A DNA stretch of 64,000 bases from Podospora pseudocomata (GCF_035222375.1 NW_026946363.1:4898001-4962000); one strand, 5' to 3'. Shown: positions 33,503 to 45,868, counted from the first letter of the stretch. Translations and numbers: made by a program. Notes: generated from the letters alone by a model not told the origin.

Positions 33503-33930
33503 CTAGTTCACCATCAACGCCGGCGTCCCCTCAAAGTACACCACCAAAGGCGGCTCCTCCACCCCCAACCCAGCCCCGGCCTTCTTCAACGCCGCATGCG
33601 TGGGGCACTCGTTGTCATAATAATTCATATCATCCAAACTGGCAAACTTCATGTTTGCCACAACGGTATACCCCTTCGATCTCTGATCCGGATTCGCGGT
33701 GCCGGCGCAGGCGTAGAGGATGTACGGCTTGCCGTCCTGTTCCCACATATACTATCAATCAGCCTCTCAACCAAACCCCTTTCGGACTTTCCGGGGGTGT
33801 TAAGAAAGAAAAAAACCTTCTTCTGCTCCTCAGCAAGCTTGTTGTACATCTCCACCAACTTCTTCTGGTTCGCCGGATCGGGGACCTTGAACATGGTCGT
33901 CCGGAAGATCTGCTGGCCTCTTGAACCCAT
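33503..33930 (-). CDS. Dabb (stress-responsive A/B barrel) domain protein
   Basis: Two exons (33930-33817 and 33736-33503) join in phase 0 across GTTTTT...GAACAG, encoding 115 aa. The chain begins MGSRGQQIFRTTMFKVPD and continues with LVEMYNKLAEEQKK, ILYACAGTANPDQRSKGYTV and MNYYDNECPTHAALKK: the strand-helix-strand arrangement of dimeric alpha/beta barrel (Dabb) proteins, with the conserved aromatic-Asp-x-x-x-His segment (YYDNECPTH). Members range from stress-induced proteins of unknown role to small cyclases. At 115 aa it is a complete single-domain member. A GTT microsatellite lies directly before the start codon. Confidence 0.8.
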
Positions 33931-33956
33931 TGTTGTTGTTGTTGTTGTTGTTGTTG
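33931..33956. repeat. (TTG)n microsatellite in the leader of the Dabb gene
   Basis: About eight TTG/GTT units adjoining the start codon, read as AAC repeats in the minus-strand transcript leader. Confidence 0.9.
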
Positions 33957-35036
33957 GCGTAGTGGCTGTCACTGCAATGAAAATTTTCCTATCGAAAAAC
34001 CCCCTGTTTTTCCTGTGAGCTGCTCCAAGGGTGGAATTGATCCTCTGTTGAGTTGTGCTTCGTACTGGGTTATTATACCCTTTGTTGACCCCTATTCCGG
34101 CCTCCGCCCCCTTCCCCTCCGGCACCCACACCAAACCCGGCGGCTCGTCGTACTACAGGAACGCCGCCGAAAGAGCTGCCCGATTCATGACAGGGTGCAA
34201 GCGGCGGTGGTGATGACCGAATCCACTGGCGGTGGTGGCCGACAGCTCCCTCCTCCATGGACCAACGAGGTTTTCACCACCCCCCGCATTTCCCCCGATG
34301 TCGAATCATTCCAGCCTGTCGTGTCAAGGTGTCGTCGTGTAACCGCCAAACAATCCACTAGCTCCAGACACCAAAACTGGTGATCAGAAAAGTTTCCAGG
34401 GAATAAAAGAAGACCGGTCTACGCCTCCGGATCTCCCCCATGTTCAACGTCCGCCCGCTGTCGAAAGTTGTCTGCCTCATGGCCAATGTCTCAGTTGACT
34501 GGTGGCTCCAAGGGCGGCCGCAGTCAAGACTAGCTGACACCAAAAAAAAAGAAAAAAAGAAAAAAAAAAAGAAGTGGAGGTCCGACAGTCCCATTCACTG
34601 CATGAGTCAGATAACAAGTCAAAAATAAAGTCCTGATATCATCATTAATATTCATCACCAACAACCAACAGCCAACCACCAACCACCAACATCAACTATC
34701 ACGACTAAACACACACAACAAACAACAACAGCAAATAGATATCTCAGCAACACGACCCCCCAGACACCACCACCAACAACAACCAAAATAAAAGACTTTA
34801 ATTCACTGTTAAATATTCACCAACCAGTCCCAATCCCCATCCACACACCGAAAACTCCCCTTCCATGGTTTGATAACAATTCCCCATTTATAAAAAAAAG
34901 AAGCCATGCTCGCCAGTGCCAAAAAAAGTCGCGCCTGTTCTCTGCTAAATGCTAAAAATACCCCCATGTTCCCCCGGCTCCCCATAAGTAAGAGCAGTGA
35001 AGGAAGAAAGAAAGAAAGAAAGAAAAATACTTAACA
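33957..35036. other. Intergenic region with A- and AC-rich tracts
   Basis: Two A runs near 34541-34570, an AC-rich stretch (about 34660-34790) and a GAAA tetranucleotide repeat at 35003-35026. It should contain the Dabb promoter and the histidine-kinase terminator. No convincing coding frame. Confidence 0.4.
35003..35026. repeat. (GAAA)n microsatellite
   Basis: Five to six GAAA units, ten bases before the stop codon side of the histidine kinase gene. Confidence 0.85.
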
Positions 35037-38000
35037 TCATGTAACCTCCTCCCCATTCCCCTTCTCCACCCTATTCCCATTCACCTGCGCAACAACAAAC
35101 CTCATCTTCTCCAACAACTCGGGCATCCTGTACGGCTTCACCAAAACATCATCACACCCCGCCTCCTTCGCCTCCAAAATCTGCTCCATCCGCGCATTCG
35201 CACTCACAGCAATGATCGGTATCCTCCCCCCCTTGATCATCCCCTTCCGTTCCAGCTCCCGAATATGCCTCGTGCACGTCAGGCCATTCTGCACAGGCAT
35301 CTCGATGTCCATCAGGATGACCGACAGAGAAAACTTCTTCTCTCTGCTGCTGCTCTCCCCCTCGTCACTACCCGAAAAAACAAACCGATCCGTCTTCCTC
35401 AACTTATCCAGGCACTCCACCCCGTGATTGGCCACATCGACATTGAAACCCATGTTCACCAACCATCGACGAGTAATAAGCTGATTGATCAGGTTATCCT
35501 CCACGACCAGAATCCCGCTGATCGTTGGCGGAGGGGTAGACAGGCTGTTGGTTGACGGAATAAAAGTAGTCGACAACCCTGACGGAAACAACGGCGGGGT
35601 GCTGACCTCGCTCCCCGTAGATGGGGTAATCGGACTAGGCCTCGAAACACTCCCCCCCGGAGTGATGACCGTCGATTCACTCGGCGAGCCCCCATTCGCC
35701 GCCCGTCTACTGGCCGAGTTGCCGATGCCGTTCACCTTCCCACTCAACTTAAGAGCAGACATCTTGCTTGCCGCCAGCGCCGCCGCCTCGGCTTCTTGTC
35801 TCGATTCCTCGCTGGGGATGGAAGCCTCGATGTAAAAGACAAACGTGCTGCCCACCCCCGGCTGGCTGGCAACACCTATCGCCCCGTTTTGAAGCTCCGT
35901 CAGCCGGCGGCTGATAAACAGCCCCAAACCTGACCCGCCGTACTTGACGTGGGTGCGACTGGAGGCTTGGACAAAGCGCTTGAAAAGGCTCTTCTTCTCC
36001 TCATCGGTAAGACCTTGTCCCGTGTCCTTGACCTCGAACATGACAAACACTGGTTTCCCGTGGGTGCGGGGAGCAGGATTGGACGGGTCATGTCCAAAGT
36101 AGTCCTCCTCCGACCGAGGGATAAACTGAACCTTACTAGAGCTCGCCGCCTCCGTCGGTCGGGTAAGACTGGCGCTGATGGCCACCGACACATTTCTCGT
36201 CGGTCCTGTCTTAGTGAACTTGAGAGCATTGGTAAGAAGATTGATGAGAACCTGCTTCAGCCTTGACGGATCAAAGTCCAGATACTTGATCCCGAGATCG
36301 CGGTAAGACTGGTCGACCACCATGCTCAGATTGATATCCACCCTGCGAGCCTCAATCTCAAACATTTTGAGCGCTTCTTGAACCATGAGAATCGGGTTGA
36401 CCGTGATGGGCGTGATGGCAAGCAATTTCGAGTCGAGCTTCGACATGGTAAGAATATCGTCCACAATCCTCTTCTGATGCTGGGCACATCCGACAATGGT
36501 CTCGGCACTATCGATACTGCTCTCGATGAGGCCAATCACATCTGTGCTGCAGTCCTCACTAATGTCTGTGTTCAGCGACAGCCCATCGCGAGACTCGGGT
36601 CTCGGAAGAGCCGCACAGGCTGCAGAGCCGCAAGGTGGGTTGCTGACCAGCTCCTGGACCCTCGCAAGCGTGGCGATGATGGCATCTGCGCAGTGGACGA
36701 TCGCGCTTAGCGGATTCCGCATCTCGTGTGAAGTCATATCGATAAAGTTTTCCTGCTGTCGCTTCGACTCAATCGCCTCCTCCTTTCTCTTCTTCTCCAT
36801 GTCAAGCTGCCACTTCTGCAATGAAACATCGCTCAGACAGCCCGTGAAGCTTTGGATCTGCCCCTCTGTCGTCCGCACCGGCATCAAAGTAGCCTGCACC
36901 CAACGGTTCGGCACAATGACCTTGTGGCCAGCCCCGTCGTCGGCCGTCCACGCCGTCTTCAAGCGAACCTCCACATTCTGCACCTTGTCCTGCCTCACCA
37001 TCGTCTCAATCTTCTCGGTAATCTGCAGGTGATCTTCCTCACACACACAATCCTTCCAGGGCCGAAGCTCGACCTCAGACGGGTCAACCTTCTCGAGCCC
37101 GCACATCTCAAAGAAGACATTATTGGCCCCTAGTAGCTTCCCCTCCAGATCCATGTCATAAAGCCCAACCGTTGCAAACTCGGCCATCCTCTTCAAGTTC
37201 TCCGCCTGCTGAGCCCGTCTGACCGCCTCCTCAGCAGCCCTCTTGTGCGCAGTAACGTCCGTAAGGCAGGTCAATACCCTCAGAATGCTCCCATCCACCG
37301 CCCTCTCCGCCCTCGCGGCAGCAAGAACATGCCTCTCCTTCATATCCTCCACCGACGACAGATCCAGCCCCGCCTTCTCAAAACTCGGCGACGTCCTCGT
37401 CAGCGGCACCTCCAAATTGGCCTGCTGCTTCACCCTAAACTCAAACTCGACGTTGTTCACCGACTTGAGCCTGTCATACTGCGACACAAGCATCTGTCTG
37501 TCCTCCTCCACAATGCACGCCAAGAACCCAGAGCTCTTCACCGGACCCGTCCCAGGATACCCTGTAATCTTATACCAGGCATCATTGGCAAAAGTGATGT
37601 TTCCCTCCGGATCTCCAAAGCACATGCCCACCGGCACGAACTCAGCCACGGCTTCAAACATTTGAATTGACTCGTTTGCTTCCTTGGTCTGGACCGCAAG
37701 TTTCTCCTTGAGCATAGCCTGATCATACGCAGCTTGCTCAGCAGCGTTGCGGCCCCGTCTCGCTTCCTCCTCCAACAACACAATCGATGCCAGAGATGTC
37801 GCGAGCTTCTGGTTCAGTAACGAAATGTACTGCCTGTAATCGTTGTCGTACGGGCGCCGGGGATTCAGCCCCAGAAAGAGAAGGCCCATGACATTCTCCT
37901 TCTTGGTAGGTCGGATCGGACAGATGACGGCCGCTCGGCAGGGGTCGTCGTTGAATCCCCTCCACTGCAGACCCTCCAGCAGATGTGTTGGCAGACTCTC

Positions 38001-39523
38001 ATCATGCGTCTGTAACAAGAGCGGGTGGGGTGCCTTGAGCGCTTCTCTGAAGGCCGCCGCAAGTCCGTCATCACTCATGCGCAAGCTGATCGTGTGCGGA
38101 ACAATAGGATGCTCCTCGGGCACACCCAATGCCCCTTCCAACCGGCAAATTTTGGAAGGTCCCAGGCTAGGAGAAGGGGGGGCAGAAGAAGCTTCGGGGT
38201 CTTCGTCAACACTGTAGAGAATCGCCAGCGGAATGTCGTACTGAGGGTCAACCGCCCTGAGCTGCTCGATCGTCTTCTCCCAATAACTCTTGACGTCCCT
38301 CGCTGTGATCAAAACCTCGCCCAAATCAATCAGCATCTTCATCCGCCGTTCCCACAACCTCATACTCGTCGTCTCGGCCACGGCATGCATGAATCCCAAA
38401 TACTCATTGTTTTCAACAACGGGTATAAGCGACCACTTGAGATACGTCTCCTCCTGCCAGTTCGGACCGCCCTCCACCTCGGCCTCGCGCTCAATAAAGA
38501 ACCTCCACTCGTCCTCCACAACGCCCTTTTGCTTAAGGCTAAAGCTCCGCATCGTATCCTTGAGCATCTTTCCTGCCTCGTGCCAAGCATCATCCACAGA
38601 CATTCCCAGCATTTCCGGGTGCCGAGAACCGCACAGTTTGCTATAGGCTTCGTTATAAATCATGGTGTACTCCGGACCCCAATACAGTGCTATTGGCCGA
38701 CTGTCGACGAGGATTTGGTTGAAGGTCTGCTCTAGTCTCGAAGACCAGCTCTTCTGAGGCCCAAGTGGGGTTGCGGCCCAGTTCACACTGTCGATTACAT
38801 CTCCGAAAAACGGCTCCTCTGGAATTGCACGTCAGCCTATGTTCTGTATCAAAACAAAAAAGAACTTTTACCTGGGTCGATATCGGGCAGAATCCATCCT
38901 GGGTCTGAGGCTGACCGTTCCAGAGATAAAGACTGAACGGTTTCAGCGCGCAAAGCCAGCCGGTCTTTTGTAGTAGTCTGAACCACGGCAGATGTAGATT
39001 TAGTCCGGTTATCCAGCGCATGTACCGGTCGAGCCGGTGAGACCGGTGCGGAGGGGGGTCTTTCCGATGCTATCTCAATAACAGTATCCGTCTCCGCAAA
39101 TTCAACAGGCGGTCTCGTGCGCCGAGGCGTCGGTTCCGCAATGCTTTTGTCTGGACCAGGGCCAGGGGTCGTCGACTCGACTCGTATTGTGGGCGGTACG
39201 GGCCTGGAGGGTGGTTTCGCCTGCTCATTTGCGCCCACTACCACCATCTCTTCATTTACTACTGCTCTCGTCCAGTACGTGTCGGAGTAAGAAAGTGACG
39301 GCCCGGCGGTCGTTGCCGTCGAGCCGCCCGAGATCCATTCCCATAGAGGGGCATTGTCTTCCTTTGCGGCTGTTACAAGCTCGAGGAGGCCCAGGTGTTC
39401 CCCAAAGGCCGGGTTCGTGTAGACGACAGTGGGCGGGTGAGGGATGAGGGCGACAATGAACGAAGGTCTCGGGTCGGCCTCTAGCAGATCGATAATGCTC
39501 GTCTCCAAGAAAGAGGAGCGCAT
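35037..39523 (-). CDS. Hybrid sensor histidine kinase with PAS domains and receiver
   Basis: Two exons (39523-38872 and 38818-35037) join in phase across GTAAAA...TTCCAG, encoding 1477 aa. Hybrid kinases autophosphorylate a His, pass phosphate to their receiver Asp and then to an Hpt protein; fungal ones feed the HOG and related pathways. After a disordered N-terminus come a PAS-like region about 240-380 (PIALYWGPEYTMIYNEAYSK), a GAF-like stretch about 380-570, and two clearer PAS domains about 600-740 (GMCFGDPEGNITFANDAWYK) and 760-890. Kinase core: H-box DMTSHEMRNPLSAI with His915, N-box LINLLTNALKFT, G1 DTGQGL, G2 GGSGLGLFISRRL. Receiver from about 1317: VVEDN, phospho-acceptor Asp1388 in MDIEMPVQNG, Lys1445 in VKPY. 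No membrane segment, so it is probably cytosolic. All catalytic residues are present; the sensed signal is unknown. Confidence 0.95.
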
Positions 39524-40926
39524 GGCTGTGTTCTCAAGGTCGGAAGTGGTGTGTAAGTGGCGGGTGGGATGCGGGTAAAGAGAATCAGCTTTCGCGATGG
39601 AAGGAGAAAAATGGACGGCCGTATGGGCGGATTGGCAGGGCGCAATGCATTATCTGTTGCTGACGTATGGTGTTGTTTTCCAATGCGACACGCGAGCGTA
39701 GAGGTTGGGGGAAGTCGCAACCAGAGATCAGGAAATCGAGGTTGACGTGCAACCCGAATCGAGTTTGCCAGGTGACCAAGAGTGTGCGGCGAGGCGGGGG
39801 TAGCTCAGCTGCTGTTGGTTAGGAGAGGGGAACAAAAGAGCGTTGAGCAGTTCAGAAGAAATGCCTTCTTTCCATCCCTACACCAGTGTCCGTATTTTCG
39901 GGCCGGCCTGGCTTGTTGACGAGAAATGTGAGGTGTGCTAAAGCAACAATCGTGGGGAGGTGGGATGTGGAGGACCGGTTTCCGTCGATCTTTGTTTCCA
40001 GACCGCGGCCGGTCGACATGGGACCTGGAACCGGCGCTGAGTGGGCGCCTGGTTCGCCCGCCCCTCCGTCCGCCGCACATCTTCAGTGGGTGTTCAGCGG
40101 CGTAATCCGCTAACGTCTCCTTTGGGAGTGGTGGCACTTGGCAATATCACCAGACATTGCAGAATTTGTGGTCAGCATGCATCCAAAAATCCCGTCATTC
40201 CCAGAAATTTTGCGGTTGACTGATGCCAGCAGCACTGGGTTACCAGGTCGACCCACCGAACTTTCTAGTGGAGATGCAACCGCTCCGTCTTTGTCAGGAC
40301 CCCTAACGGGCAAGACTTTGACAACACAGGCATTCCCATTCATCAGTATCCAACCAGGTGAAGCACCCGGCGCCGTTCTAGGATGTCGGCATCATTGGGG
40401 GGAAAACAGCCTCCTCCACCACGCTACACCCGACAGCGGGCAGCATTACCCGTCCCCATGGTGCTTGCCCGCGGAGGGCCAATGAGGGGTTCTACACACC
40501 ACACTATTTTTATTCTGTGACATGCCCATCTCGATACGATAGGCCAACCCGACAATCCCATGCATATCACTGTCAAATCTGCATCTTTGGGCCCCAATTG
40601 ACAGCAATCACAGCGGGACCTTTCCGGCCCGGCCTCAGGGGGCAGTCGGTTTGTCGAGCCATGTGTGAAGAGATGTGAACGAAGACAGCAAGGGTTCAGA
40701 GGAGGACACTTGTTAAATGGGGATCACCACTTCTGAAGACGCCCGGTGGCTTAATCGCATCTTCTTTCCTACATCAACTGCAAGCTGGTAGATGCCCCCG
40801 AGTTACCTGGTTGCCCTGGTCTAGCAATCAATGCTTGATTAGATAGGTAAGAGAGATAATGATGCTGCCCCTCATTCTCGGTGCATCTTTTTTTCTCACC
40901 ACCCCGCAGCTGACCACGATGACGCC
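39524..40926. other. Upstream region of the histidine kinase gene
   Basis: About 1.4 kb between two minus-strand genes, with frames up to about 115 codons and no recognisable product. No repeat or RNA gene seen. Confidence 0.35.
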
Positions 40927-41847
40927 TTACCCCTGAAGAGCCTCTTGCAATGTCTTGCCAGTCAGACGTTTGAAAGCATCCAAATACCTCTCGCTGGTGG
41001 ACTGAGCAATATCAGCAGGCATCTCAACACCATCCTTGCCCTTGAGCCCCTCCTTGGTCAACCAATTTCTCAAAAACTGCTTGTCGAAGCTGTCCTGGTC
41101 CCGGCCAACCTCATATTCATCCGCAGGCCAGAAGCGCGAGCTGTCGGGGGTGAGAACCTCGTCAATGAGGACAATCTCGTCTGTCTCCTCGTCCAGACCA
41201 AACTCAAACTTGGTGTCGGCAATGATGATCCCCCGCTCAGCCGCATAGGCCGCACCGGCCTTGTAGACCTTCAACGCCAGAGCCTCGATGCGTGCAGCGT
41301 ACTTCTCTCCAACGATCTTGGCCGCCTGCTCGGGGGTGATGTTCTCGTCATGCTGGCCCAGCTCGGCCTTGGTGCTGGGGGTGTAGATGGGCTCCGGGAA
41401 GGGGGAGCATTGCTGGAGGCCGGCAGGCACGGCCAGTCCGTGTACCGTGCCCGACTTCTTGTACTCGTTCCACGCGCTTCCCGTGATGTAGCCACGCACA
41501 ATGGCCTCGACAGGGAATACCTTGAGCTTGCGAACCTGCATGCTGCGGCCGCGCACCAGCTCCTTGTCGGCATCGCCGAGGTTGGCAGGAGGGTCCAGGG
41601 TGATGAAGTGAGTCTTGAGATCCGGGATCCGCTCCTGGAGTACCTTGAACCAATGGGCCGAGATGTTTGTGAGAACAGCGCCCTTGAGGGGCACCCCGTT
41701 GGCCATGATGACGTCGTAGGCTGAGATGCGGTCCGTCGTTACGAACAACAGCGTCTTATCGTCGACATTGTAAAGATCCCGCACCTTGCCGCTGGCAAGC
41801 TTGGCCAGGGAGCTGAGCTCAATGTTTGTCACCACTGGGATCGACAT
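40927..41847 (-). CDS. ade1: Phosphoribosylaminoimidazole-succinocarboxamide synthase (SAICAR synthetase)
   Basis: Catalyses the ATP-dependent joining of aspartate to CAIR, giving SAICAR, in de novo purine synthesis in the cytosol. One uninterrupted exon encodes 306 aa, the usual length of the fungal single-function enzyme. Visible family motifs are SGKVRDLYNVDDKTLLFVTT near the N-terminus (ATP site), DRISAYDVIMANGVPLKG, the signature FPVEAIVRGYITGSAWNEY, and IIIADTKFEFGLDE followed by LIDEVLTPDSSRFW. All are conserved and in order. The ATG at 41847 precedes SIPVVTNIELSSL, the normal start of the family. This is the only metabolic housekeeping gene in this part of the window. Confidence 0.97.
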   Translation of the reverse strand: MSIPVVTNIELSSLAKLASGKVRDLYNVDDKTLLFVTTDRISAYDVIMANGVPLKGAVLTNISAHWFKVLQERIPDLKTHFITLDPPANLGDADKELVRGRSMQVRKLKVFPVEAIVRGYITGSAWNEYKKSGTVHGLAVPAGLQQCSPFPEPIYTPSTKAELGQHDENITPEQAAKIVGEKYAARIEALALKVYKAGAAYAAERGIIIADTKFEFGLDEETDEIVLIDEVLTPDSSRFWPADEYEVGRDQDSFDKQFLRNWLTKEGLKGKDGVEMPADIAQSTSERYLDAFKRLTGKTLQEALQG

Positions 41848-43766
41848 GCTGTACTGTGTGATGTTGTCTGATGACTGCTGCTGTGGTGGTGACTCGAACC
41901 TTGTTTTTTCGATGTAGTGTAAAGTTGCGAGTGAGTAAGTCAGTAAGTTCTTTGCCCAATCAGACCAGCGAAAATGTGTGTGAGTTATGCCCCAATCCGA
42001 TGTTCGGTGCGGTGTTTTTTCTGATTAACCGGGCCCGGTCTTAGAGCAGAGGTGGTGGAAGGTGGGGCCGAGCCGGCACCTCCCGCACGCACATATCGGA
42101 TCACTACCGGTGCTGGCCAATCTGTAGTCTTCATGTCTGATGATCTGGTATCTGTTCTTCTGATGCTACTCTTGAGTCTTTGGATTTCTCGATGAAACCT
42201 TCGTCATGGATCTACCTCTCCCTTGACATGTGACTTTGATAGTAGCACCTGCAATTAGCTTTGCGCTTTGCTCAGGCCGACGGTTACCGAGACCGACTTA
42301 CATGCGGAAAGACTATCCTGCATACTCCACAAACTTCACGTGATATCTGGTAAATTATATGTACAGTAGAGACACAGAATTATCCCTTACGTCAAGATAC
42401 AAGTAAAATGGATGACAAGCCCTTAAGAACTGCATCGCTCGATTTTGCCCCCAGGTGAGCGGATTTCGGCAGACACATGTTGGCCGAGAGTTGAGCCAAG
42501 TTGCTGGGCCTGAGCTGGGCAACTTGGCGACGTCAAGCAAAGACGGTGAAAGGAGCAATCGACCGGAAACTCCCACAAAATAGTCGAGGTGAAGACGGCC
42601 ATCGGGAAATTTGAATTGCGACAGCCTGGATTCTTCTAGCGCCGTCAGTGCCGAACACCCGAGTGACGGAATATCTCAACGGCACTCGTCGTTCCCCCAA
42701 ATGGACGACAGCCCTCCCTCAGCTTGCTCAAGAAAGGCATCGTCAAATTGTCAGATATGCATGTTCTGCGCGGTGCGTCCAACATCGCCCCTAACATTCA
42801 CTAATTTGTCGGTATTTGCTGCTTTCGCATGCGGCTCCCACCACCCTACTACTCCGTATTGACTGGGCATCTCAAACTGAAAAGTATTTGTAGTGACCGT
42901 TGAATGAGAAGACCCACCTGTCCGAGATATCATGGGACGCCCAGCAAGCCTCCCAAGATCCCAAGAGCCGCTTGGGCTTGGCGTCTCGTACATTTTCCAC
43001 GAGTGAACCGGGAGCGCAAACGCAAGATCAGGTCTTGTTGGGCACAGATTTGCAACAATGCGGAATCCTCTCGGGAAGAGGCGTCAGAGCTTGTCGGATG
43101 GCCGCGGTGCCCAAGATTGCCCAGGCCGTGAGCCAGAGGAGCGCCCATGGCATTCCCCAAACGAGCACCTGCGACAGTGCTGATCGGTCTCGGCGCCAAG
43201 GACAAATACAGCGTGGATTGGTCTTTGCGTGAACGAGGGGTCCTGCCCAGAACAACGCCCAGACCAGTCCAAGACTTGGGACGCCGCGCGACGCCAAGGG
43301 CTGAGAGGGAATCAAGGACATTTAAAATGGCGACGGAACCCCAAGGGCGAGAAGCATCACCGGTTCCGTCCAGTGTTGCTTCAAGCTCGTGTATCTGTTT
43401 TGGTTCCTCACTGGTATGTTTCCCCCCAGTCTCTCCACGATGGATTCAGACATTGTCGATGCTCTCCAGACTGCCATTCCCTATTGACGTGACTAACATA
43501 CGAAAGAAACACATCCGAGCCAAGCGCATATATCGCCCATTGCCAGCAGCGCGAAGTCTCGGCGATATCTCCGACATGCCTTGACGTTCATCGAGCTCCC
43601 CCTTCCAGCCAAACCGCCTCGAGGCCTCCATTCGATCTTCTCAGTCCCAGCCGTCTGGACGGCCTGGATTGCAACACGAAAGCTTTCAGCAACTGGCTCA
43701 GGGGTCGAGCCCCTGAACGACTTCCCCCTACGATCAGGCCGAATTCGAGCCTAGAAGCCACCCGAA
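41848..43766. other. Divergent intergenic region between ade1 and the protease gene
   Basis: About 1.9 kb. Overlapping frames up to 145 codons at 42900-43600 on both strands show no domain. The right end should carry the protease promoter. Confidence 0.4.
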
Positions 43767-45290
43767 ATGCAATTGGTTGCTGCTTCCGTGTTGGCTCTGG
43801 CATCGGGAGTTTTCGCGCAAAATGTCGTCCAGTTCAATGTCTCGAGAGGCGTGCCAGGAGTGCACTTGGGTTCCATACCCGTGCTGGGCAAAAGGGCCGC
43901 CACCCATTCGGAACGGCTGATCAACTTCATGGCAGGCGGAGGGTACTATGCGCGTGTCAGTCTTGGGACACCACCGCAGGTCATTACCATGCTGCTGGAC
44001 ACGGGCAGCAGCGACGCTTGGGTCCTGAGCCACAAAGCCGACCTCTGCATTGATGACGATCTCCAACAAGAGACTCAGTTAATATGCGTCGACACGTTCA
44101 ACCCCAGCAAATCCTCCACCCACAAGGTGATCGACCCCCGAGGCTTTCAAATCAAGTATCTTGACGGCGGCATAGCCTCCGGGGGCTGGATGCAAGACGA
44201 TTTTACCATTGGTGGCACGACGATCAAATCCCTCCAGCTAGCCTATGTGACCAAAGCCAAACGCAACACAGGAATCCTTGGGTTAGGTTTCGCCGCCAGC
44301 GAGAAAGCTGCAACCAAATACCCCAACATCATCGATCAGCTCGCCAACCAGAACCTCATCTCGTCCAAGGCCTTCTCCCTCTACCTCAACGATCGCCGCA
44401 CCGACGCGGGCTCCATCCTCTTTGGCGGTATCGATACGGACAAGTTCATCGGCCCCCTCCAAATCATCCCCTTACTGGCCACAAACGGGACGTACACCTC
44501 CTTCGAGATCGACTTCTCCTCGTTAGCAGTCACCCTCCCCAACTCCACCACTCTCGACATGAAAACCTCCATGCTCGACCATGCCGCCCCAGCAGTCCTC
44601 GACTCGGGCACCACACTCTCATACCTCCCGAACGACATGGTCGATATCCTCATCGGAAACCTGGACACGTTTTTCGACCCAGAACTAGACATGCTCCTCA
44701 TCAACTGCGCCTACCTCACCTCTTCCTCCCCTTCCCTCTCCTTCCAATTCTACTTTCTCAACTCCACAGCCTCAATCCGTGTCCCGGTGTGGGAAATGGT
44801 CCTCGACGTCTTGTCGCCATCTTACGTCCCCCCAGATGACGCTCCCTTCAAAAACGCCTGCCTATTCGGTATCCAATCCACCGAAATCTTTGAGACGACC
44901 GGCACGGTCAAGCAACCCAACTTCACCCTCCTAGGCGACACTTTCCTCCGATCAGCATACGTGGTTTTTGACCTGGGGAATTACGAAGTGGGCATGGGGC
45001 AGGCGAACTTGAATTCGAGCAGCTCGAGGATCATTGAGCTGAAGGAAGGAGAAGGCAAGAATGCCACGGAGACGGAGACTGCGACGAAAACAAAGGGGTT
45101 GCCCGAGGTGACGGGGGTGTTGGCGCAGCAGACTACTTTTACACCTACTACGGGGCCGGTCATGACGCTGGTTACTACCAAGAATAATGCCGCCGTCAAA
45201 CTTGGGATGACGGGAGTGGGAGAGATCATGGGGGTTGTGGGAATCACGAGTTTGATGGCGGTTTTGGGGGGGGTGTTTATGGCGCTTTGA
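43767..45290 (+). CDS. Secreted, probably GPI-anchored aspartic protease (yapsin/OPSB-like)
   Basis: One exon, 507 aa, pepsin family (A1). Residues 1-17 form a signal peptide ending at VFAQ. A short propeptide ends at Lys42-Arg43, a kexin-type site. The two catalytic motifs are complete: Asp78 in DTGSSDAW and Asp279 in DSGTTLSY. The flap region (YLDGGIASGGWMQDDF) and cysteines typical of the family are present, and NX[ST] glycosylation sites are frequent (NGT, NST, NFT, NSS, NAT). The catalytic part ends near FDLGNYEVGMGQA; a Thr-rich stalk follows, then a hydrophobic C-terminus (MGVVGITSLMAVLGGVFMAL), as in GPI-anchored yapsins. It would act at the cell surface or wall, trimming wall and secreted proteins. 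Specificity cannot be read from the sequence. Confidence 0.92.
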   Translation: MQLVAASVLALASGVFAQNVVQFNVSRGVPGVHLGSIPVLGKRAATHSERLINFMAGGGYYARVSLGTPPQVITMLLDTGSSDAWVLSHKADLCIDDDLQQETQLICVDTFNPSKSSTHKVIDPRGFQIKYLDGGIASGGWMQDDFTIGGTTIKSLQLAYVTKAKRNTGILGLGFAASEKAATKYPNIIDQLANQNLISSKAFSLYLNDRRTDAGSILFGGIDTDKFIGPLQIIPLLATNGTYTSFEIDFSSLAVTLPNSTTLDMKTSMLDHAAPAVLDSGTTLSYLPNDMVDILIGNLDTFFDPELDMLLINCAYLTSSSPSLSFQFYFLNSTASIRVPVWEMVLDVLSPSYVPPDDAPFKNACLFGIQSTEIFETTGTVKQPNFTLLGDTFLRSAYVVFDLGNYEVGMGQANLNSSSSRIIELKEGEGKNATETETATKTKGLPEVTGVLAQQTTFTPTTGPVMTLVTTKNNAAVKLGMTGVGEIMGVVGITSLMAVLGGVFMAL

Positions 45291-45868
45291 AAGATTTGAT
45301 ATATATATATATCATTCAAGAGGCGGGCTTGCTTGATTTTGTACATGTAATGGGGGGAAACAAAAAGGTACATATACTTTCCTCTATACATTTTTCACAC
45401 ACTAGATATCCGTACACGACACATGATTGTTCAACCTCTTCCTTCTCCTCTTCAAACGGTGGGGAGTACTACATAGATAAACAAATTAATTCAAAAACAA
45501 GTCAAATACCCCTTGCTTTCTACTAACAAGTTGTTTGCTAGTCAGATGATCGGCCATGCAACCAACATAACGCACCACATTCATAACGACACAATTGAGA
45601 CTCAAATCTCACAAGGCAAAATCTGTCAGCTCACCCTATCTACCATGATCGCTGCCAGAGTGATCTGGTCTAACACCAATGACAGTTCCTAGTAATTTAG
45701 CAAAAAGTTCTCCCCAGAAATCCCTCAGGCTTCTCACCCAAGTGCACAGAAAAAAGGTTGTCCGACTTCCATGGCTGGAAAACCTTCCTCCAACCCTTCT
45801 GCCAACCACACAACAATTCCCATTTTACAAAACATTCGTTCGTTCCTTGCAAATGCGTAGTTACAACT
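45291..45868. other. Convergent intergenic region
   Basis: Begins with an (AT)n stretch at about 45298-45312 just after the protease stop. Otherwise A/T-richer than the flanking genes, with no frame of note. It holds the 3' ends of both flanking genes. Confidence 0.4.

Noticed and set aside
41887-41902. GGTTCGAGTCACC on the minus strand, like a tRNA B box
   Set aside because: No acceptor stem or A box could be found around it; it lies in the ade1 leader.
42900-43600. Cluster of 75-145 codon frames on both strands
   Set aside because: Frames overlap in nearly all registers with no signal peptide, domain or intron logic; chance in GC-rich DNA.
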